Notes under the pieces: model-generated
Database searches by the model: none
Seen by the model: the letters and a program-made list of their open reading frames with translations, nothing else
What the model was told of the DNA's origin: nothing
In this document: piece after piece, positions 62,601 through 64,000 of the stretch
Numbering within the stretch: position 1 is the stretch's first letter
Layout of the letters: the number at the start of each line of letters is the position of its first letter
Origin: Trichostrongylus colubriformis
Lineage: Eukaryota; Nematoda; Chromadorea; Rhabditida; Trichostrongylidae
NCBI GenBank assembly: GCA_963978905.1
Contig: OZ022261.1
Location: 18,337,582-18,401,581, forward strand
Length of the DNA: 64,000 nucleotides
Direction of reading: 5' to 3'
Position numbers and translations under genes: made by a program

Positions 62601-64000
62601 GACTTGGCTCTAAAATCATAATAGAGTTATCGAAATCTGCTGACTCCACAGGAAGTTCGGTAATGAGTTACTGTGCTGATAACGGCATAGAGTGGATATT
62701 CAATCCTCCTGCCAGCCCATGGATGGGTGGTGTTTGGGAACGACTGGTCGGTTCCGTAAAACGGTGCTTGCGTAAATCAGTTGGGAGAAAGAAGCTAGAC
62801 TTCGTCCAAATGAGTACGGTCGTAGCTGCTATAGAAACAACAATAAATACCCGTCCTCTAACAAAGATTAGCACGTCAGATTTATCTGAAATTCCATTGA
62901 GACCGGTCGATTTCCTTCAAGGAAATGTGAAGTTTTCACTTCAAGATTCGGCACCAATCAATGACCTGGAAGACCCGCTATATGAACCTACATACATTCA
63001 AGCGAGAAAGCAAGCCTTGGAAGCTCTTAGCTATTCTGAGCAAATTGCGAACAAATTTTGGGAAAAGTGGAGATCCGAATACCTGACCACTTTGCGAGAA
63101 TCGCAGAAACACTATTTAAAACAGAAAAGACACATTACAAGAAGTTGTCCTGAGAAGGGCGAAATTGTCCTCATAGAGCAGGATCTGCTCCCTCGGAGCA
63201 CTTGGTCATACGGGAAAATCATCGATTTACCCCAGAGCAAGGATGGCCTGGTAAGGTCAGCAAAAGTGCTGACGCCAAGCGGCAACATTCTGCAGAGACC
63301 ATTGAATAAATTGTACCCGTTAGAAATACGCTCGGTCGATAATGACGCGACTGACGTGACAATCGCAGCCTGTCCTCGCGAAAAGAGCAAGGTTCGACCA
63401 GTGTTGCCCAGAGCTTCGAAAACTAGGGCGTATGACGTCATAAATCAGCTTGAGGACAGCTTAGAGGAACCGTGTACATCACAATTTATATTAAGGGCAA
63501 AACCGTCTGAAGAGCCACTCGATAGCGAGAGGTTACGACAGCGGAGAAGCGGGCCCCCATCTTTGGCAAGTGCTAAATTTCAAATGGGATTTACAGTGTT
63601 GGCACTTCTTGCTCTCGCAGCACCAGCATTAGCATCCTATCCAAACTGCCAGAATGGCTTGGTTGAAGTCACTGGAAAAACGATTCCTTATGAACTATGT
63701 TTCAATGACGAGTGTCGTAAGTTTGAAGGCGACGGTAAGAACAAGACTTATGAACTGCTCATATCTCCTCTGCACAATGTAACTAATGTCACTATTAGCT
63801 ACAGTGATAATGACAAGCCTTTGACCTTCACAACTATTTGCTCTAATCCAGAATTTTGCTCTAAATCTAGTTCGCTACTCAGTCCATCATTATTGGGGAA
63901 TCCTCACTGTTGGCCGGTGGGAGCTATTGTAAGTGTAGCAATAATTTCGTATATCATGATTCTATCCATGATTATACCCGTTTGGTTACTAGTATTTCTT
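59684..64000 (+). CDS. pol: BEL 2 pol and N-terminal envelope, open to the window edge
   Basis: One uninterrupted frame of 1,439 codons with no stop before 64,000. In order it contains HVPHILVGLD, RT (RIVFDASSKKKG, LLCDIEAAFTQIRI near 60,475, RLPFGVTASPS, YVDN box near 60,712), RNase H (FADASKAAIAAC near 61,223; the next catalytic block reads VTYSEVALCWI where element 1 has VTDS), integrase HHCC module (HCGKDQTL near 62,210 to CKRW), catalytic D in IGCDFIGP, D in RSDCGANF, E in GGVWERLVGS. From about 63,580 an envelope-like leader (MGFTVLALLALAAPALA) and a Cys-rich ectodomain begin, ending in a membrane segment at the window edge. Same clade as element 1 but clearly a different family. Confidence 0.9.
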   Translation, partial: MDLEYLQKEEIFIANSRIRGERHVPHILVGLDRYYHLVISNASTTRTPTGLHIATTVFGPTLYGRGLIDPTDLTNASHTMTSIFEISDDHSENIRRMFKLESLGIEPVENVKEESTIQYFREYSTKITFAGHCITAPFPLKDNIVDLHDNYAIAIKRLAALQRHLLANNSQQEWYHHILNDYEDNGVIERVYDTEPHSVGKYYMPHSGVWKETKKTPLRIVFDASSKKKGELSLNDVIYKGESFVNKIHDILIAGRSSKFVLLCDIEAAFTQIRIPTEHKDICRFLWAKDIDLPLTKGNTVEYRFTRLPFGVTASPSILNMAILAYLDSLKTNLATEIAKNIYVDNILLVANTEQEALQKYKESKALFARIGMNLREYVSNSDFVNSNILSKDRIIAEHMKYLGVEYDIVTDRFTLKAAFPSKHTLTKRDIVSQLNSIYDPLGIISPLLIGLKSTVREILCSNFDWNGQLSQETSKKWNDKCRKINDTVISIPRVIMPPMADHGLNAAHLWVFADASKAAIAACSYMQSAQNNVVSQIICGKTRLSPKKNEQRIPCLELLAVLIALRLAVSVQKAVNITIKTASIVTYSEVALCWIKSSRKLPVFVFNQCVRIHKLRSQLESAGIAVQFYHVPTSHNPADAGTRGLSKEQIADSAWVKGPRWLEAFPKIPFLRPINVIQTKEPTEFDPLPVVTTLPQADVITCTPPIFDLSRFSKLSTALRAVAMVGKFIHRLASRVSERKNIPIRIGQKLQFAIDPEVSAKDIAMAETLVFAEVHKTISENELSKNFRNMLIIRDKDGIIRHMSRLQNACIPTDTKSPIFLPNRSDITRLIITDIHNKNFHCGKDQTLSLLRQRYWLPRAAGSFKNYLKNCPVCKRWQGLPFGSPNMPPLPTDRVVITRPFRNIGCDFIGPFYTKTEDNMYICLYTCLTTRAVHLEVVENMSAGAFLNSFIRFVSRRGVPHIVRSDCGANFRLGSKIIIELSKSADSTGSSVMSYCADNGIEWIFNPPASPWMGGVWERLVGSVKRCLRKSVGRKKLDFVQMSTVVAAIETTINTRPLTKISTSDLSEIPLRPVDFLQGNVKFSLQDSAPINDLEDPLYEPTYIQARKQALEALSYSEQIANKFWEKWRSEYLTTLRESQKHYLKQKRHITRSCPEKGEIVLIEQDLLPRSTWSYGKIIDLPQSKDGLVRSAKVLTPSGNILQRPLNKLYPLEIRSVDNDATDVTIAACPREKSKVRPVLPRASKTRAYDVINQLEDSLEEPCTSQFILRAKPSEEPLDSERLRQRRSGPPSLASAKFQMGFTVLALLALAAPALASYPNCQNGLVEVTGKTIPYELCFNDECRKFEGDGKNKTYELLISPLHNVTNVTISYSDNDKPLTFTTICSNPEFCSKSSSLLSPSLLGNPHCWPVGAIVSVAIISYIMILSMIIPVWLLVFL

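Noticed and set aside
1..64000. tRNA, rRNA and other structured RNA genes
   Set aside because: No convincing A-box/B-box pairs with cloverleaf folding or rRNA cores were found on reading; this was not an exhaustive covariance search.

Overview
The window looks like a chromosome segment from a clade V (strongylid or hookworm-like) nematode. The genes are split by short introns with TTTCAG-type acceptors and by very long introns packed with transposons. The recognisable genes belong to nematode families: protein kinase N, a nematode LACT-type serine beta-lactamase-like protein and a cysteine synthase-like protein. The mobile DNA is also typical: mariner, RTE, Mutator-like and envelope-bearing BEL/Pao elements. 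I saw no bacterial operons, ribosome binding sites, tRNAs, rRNAs or CRISPR arrays.

Layout. 1-131 is the last exon of a protein kinase N gene (+ strand). 132-13,800 is mostly non-coding, with several long inverted-repeat elements, a Mutator-like transposase gene (8,647-9,930, minus) and a palindromic mariner (11,803-12,475). 13,805-35,778 is one large + strand gene of about 17 exons. It encodes a secreted protein with an N-terminal set of about 45-55 residue W/Y-rich repeats followed by a serine beta-lactamase-like domain. Intron phases close from one exon to the next, with one donor left ambiguous. Its introns hold PIF/Harbinger-like, piggyBac-like, mariner, RTE, Penelope-like and Mutator-like debris. 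One part of it, 29.85-33.83 kb, is four insertions deep, and the three inner insertions can be ordered by target-site duplications. 39,167-44,119 (minus) is a complete 10-exon cysteine synthase-like gene (337 aa). It converges on the beta-lactamase-like gene and has a 1.5 kb transposon sitting 23 bases upstream of its ATG.

47,483-57,420 is a degenerate mariner split by a complete BEL/Pao LTR retrotransposon (47,649-57,171, minus). That element has two 263-bp LTRs, a primer binding site matching the tRNA-Gly 3' end, gag, protease, RT, RNase H, integrase, a phlebovirus-type envelope and an additional zinc-knuckle ORF after env. The LTRs differ at only 2 positions, but the coding region carries at least six frame breaks. 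57.6-64.0 kb is a second, related BEL/Pao element on the + strand. Its pol-env frame stays open from 59,684 to the window edge, so its 3' half lies outside the window.

The host genes look unrelated in function. The beta-lactamase-like protein is probably a secreted hydrolase or peptidase, and the cysteine synthase-like protein a cytosolic PLP enzyme of sulfur or cyanide metabolism. Most of the remaining sequence is nested mobile DNA. Exon coordinates were worked out by hand from splice sites and reading phase, without alignment tools.
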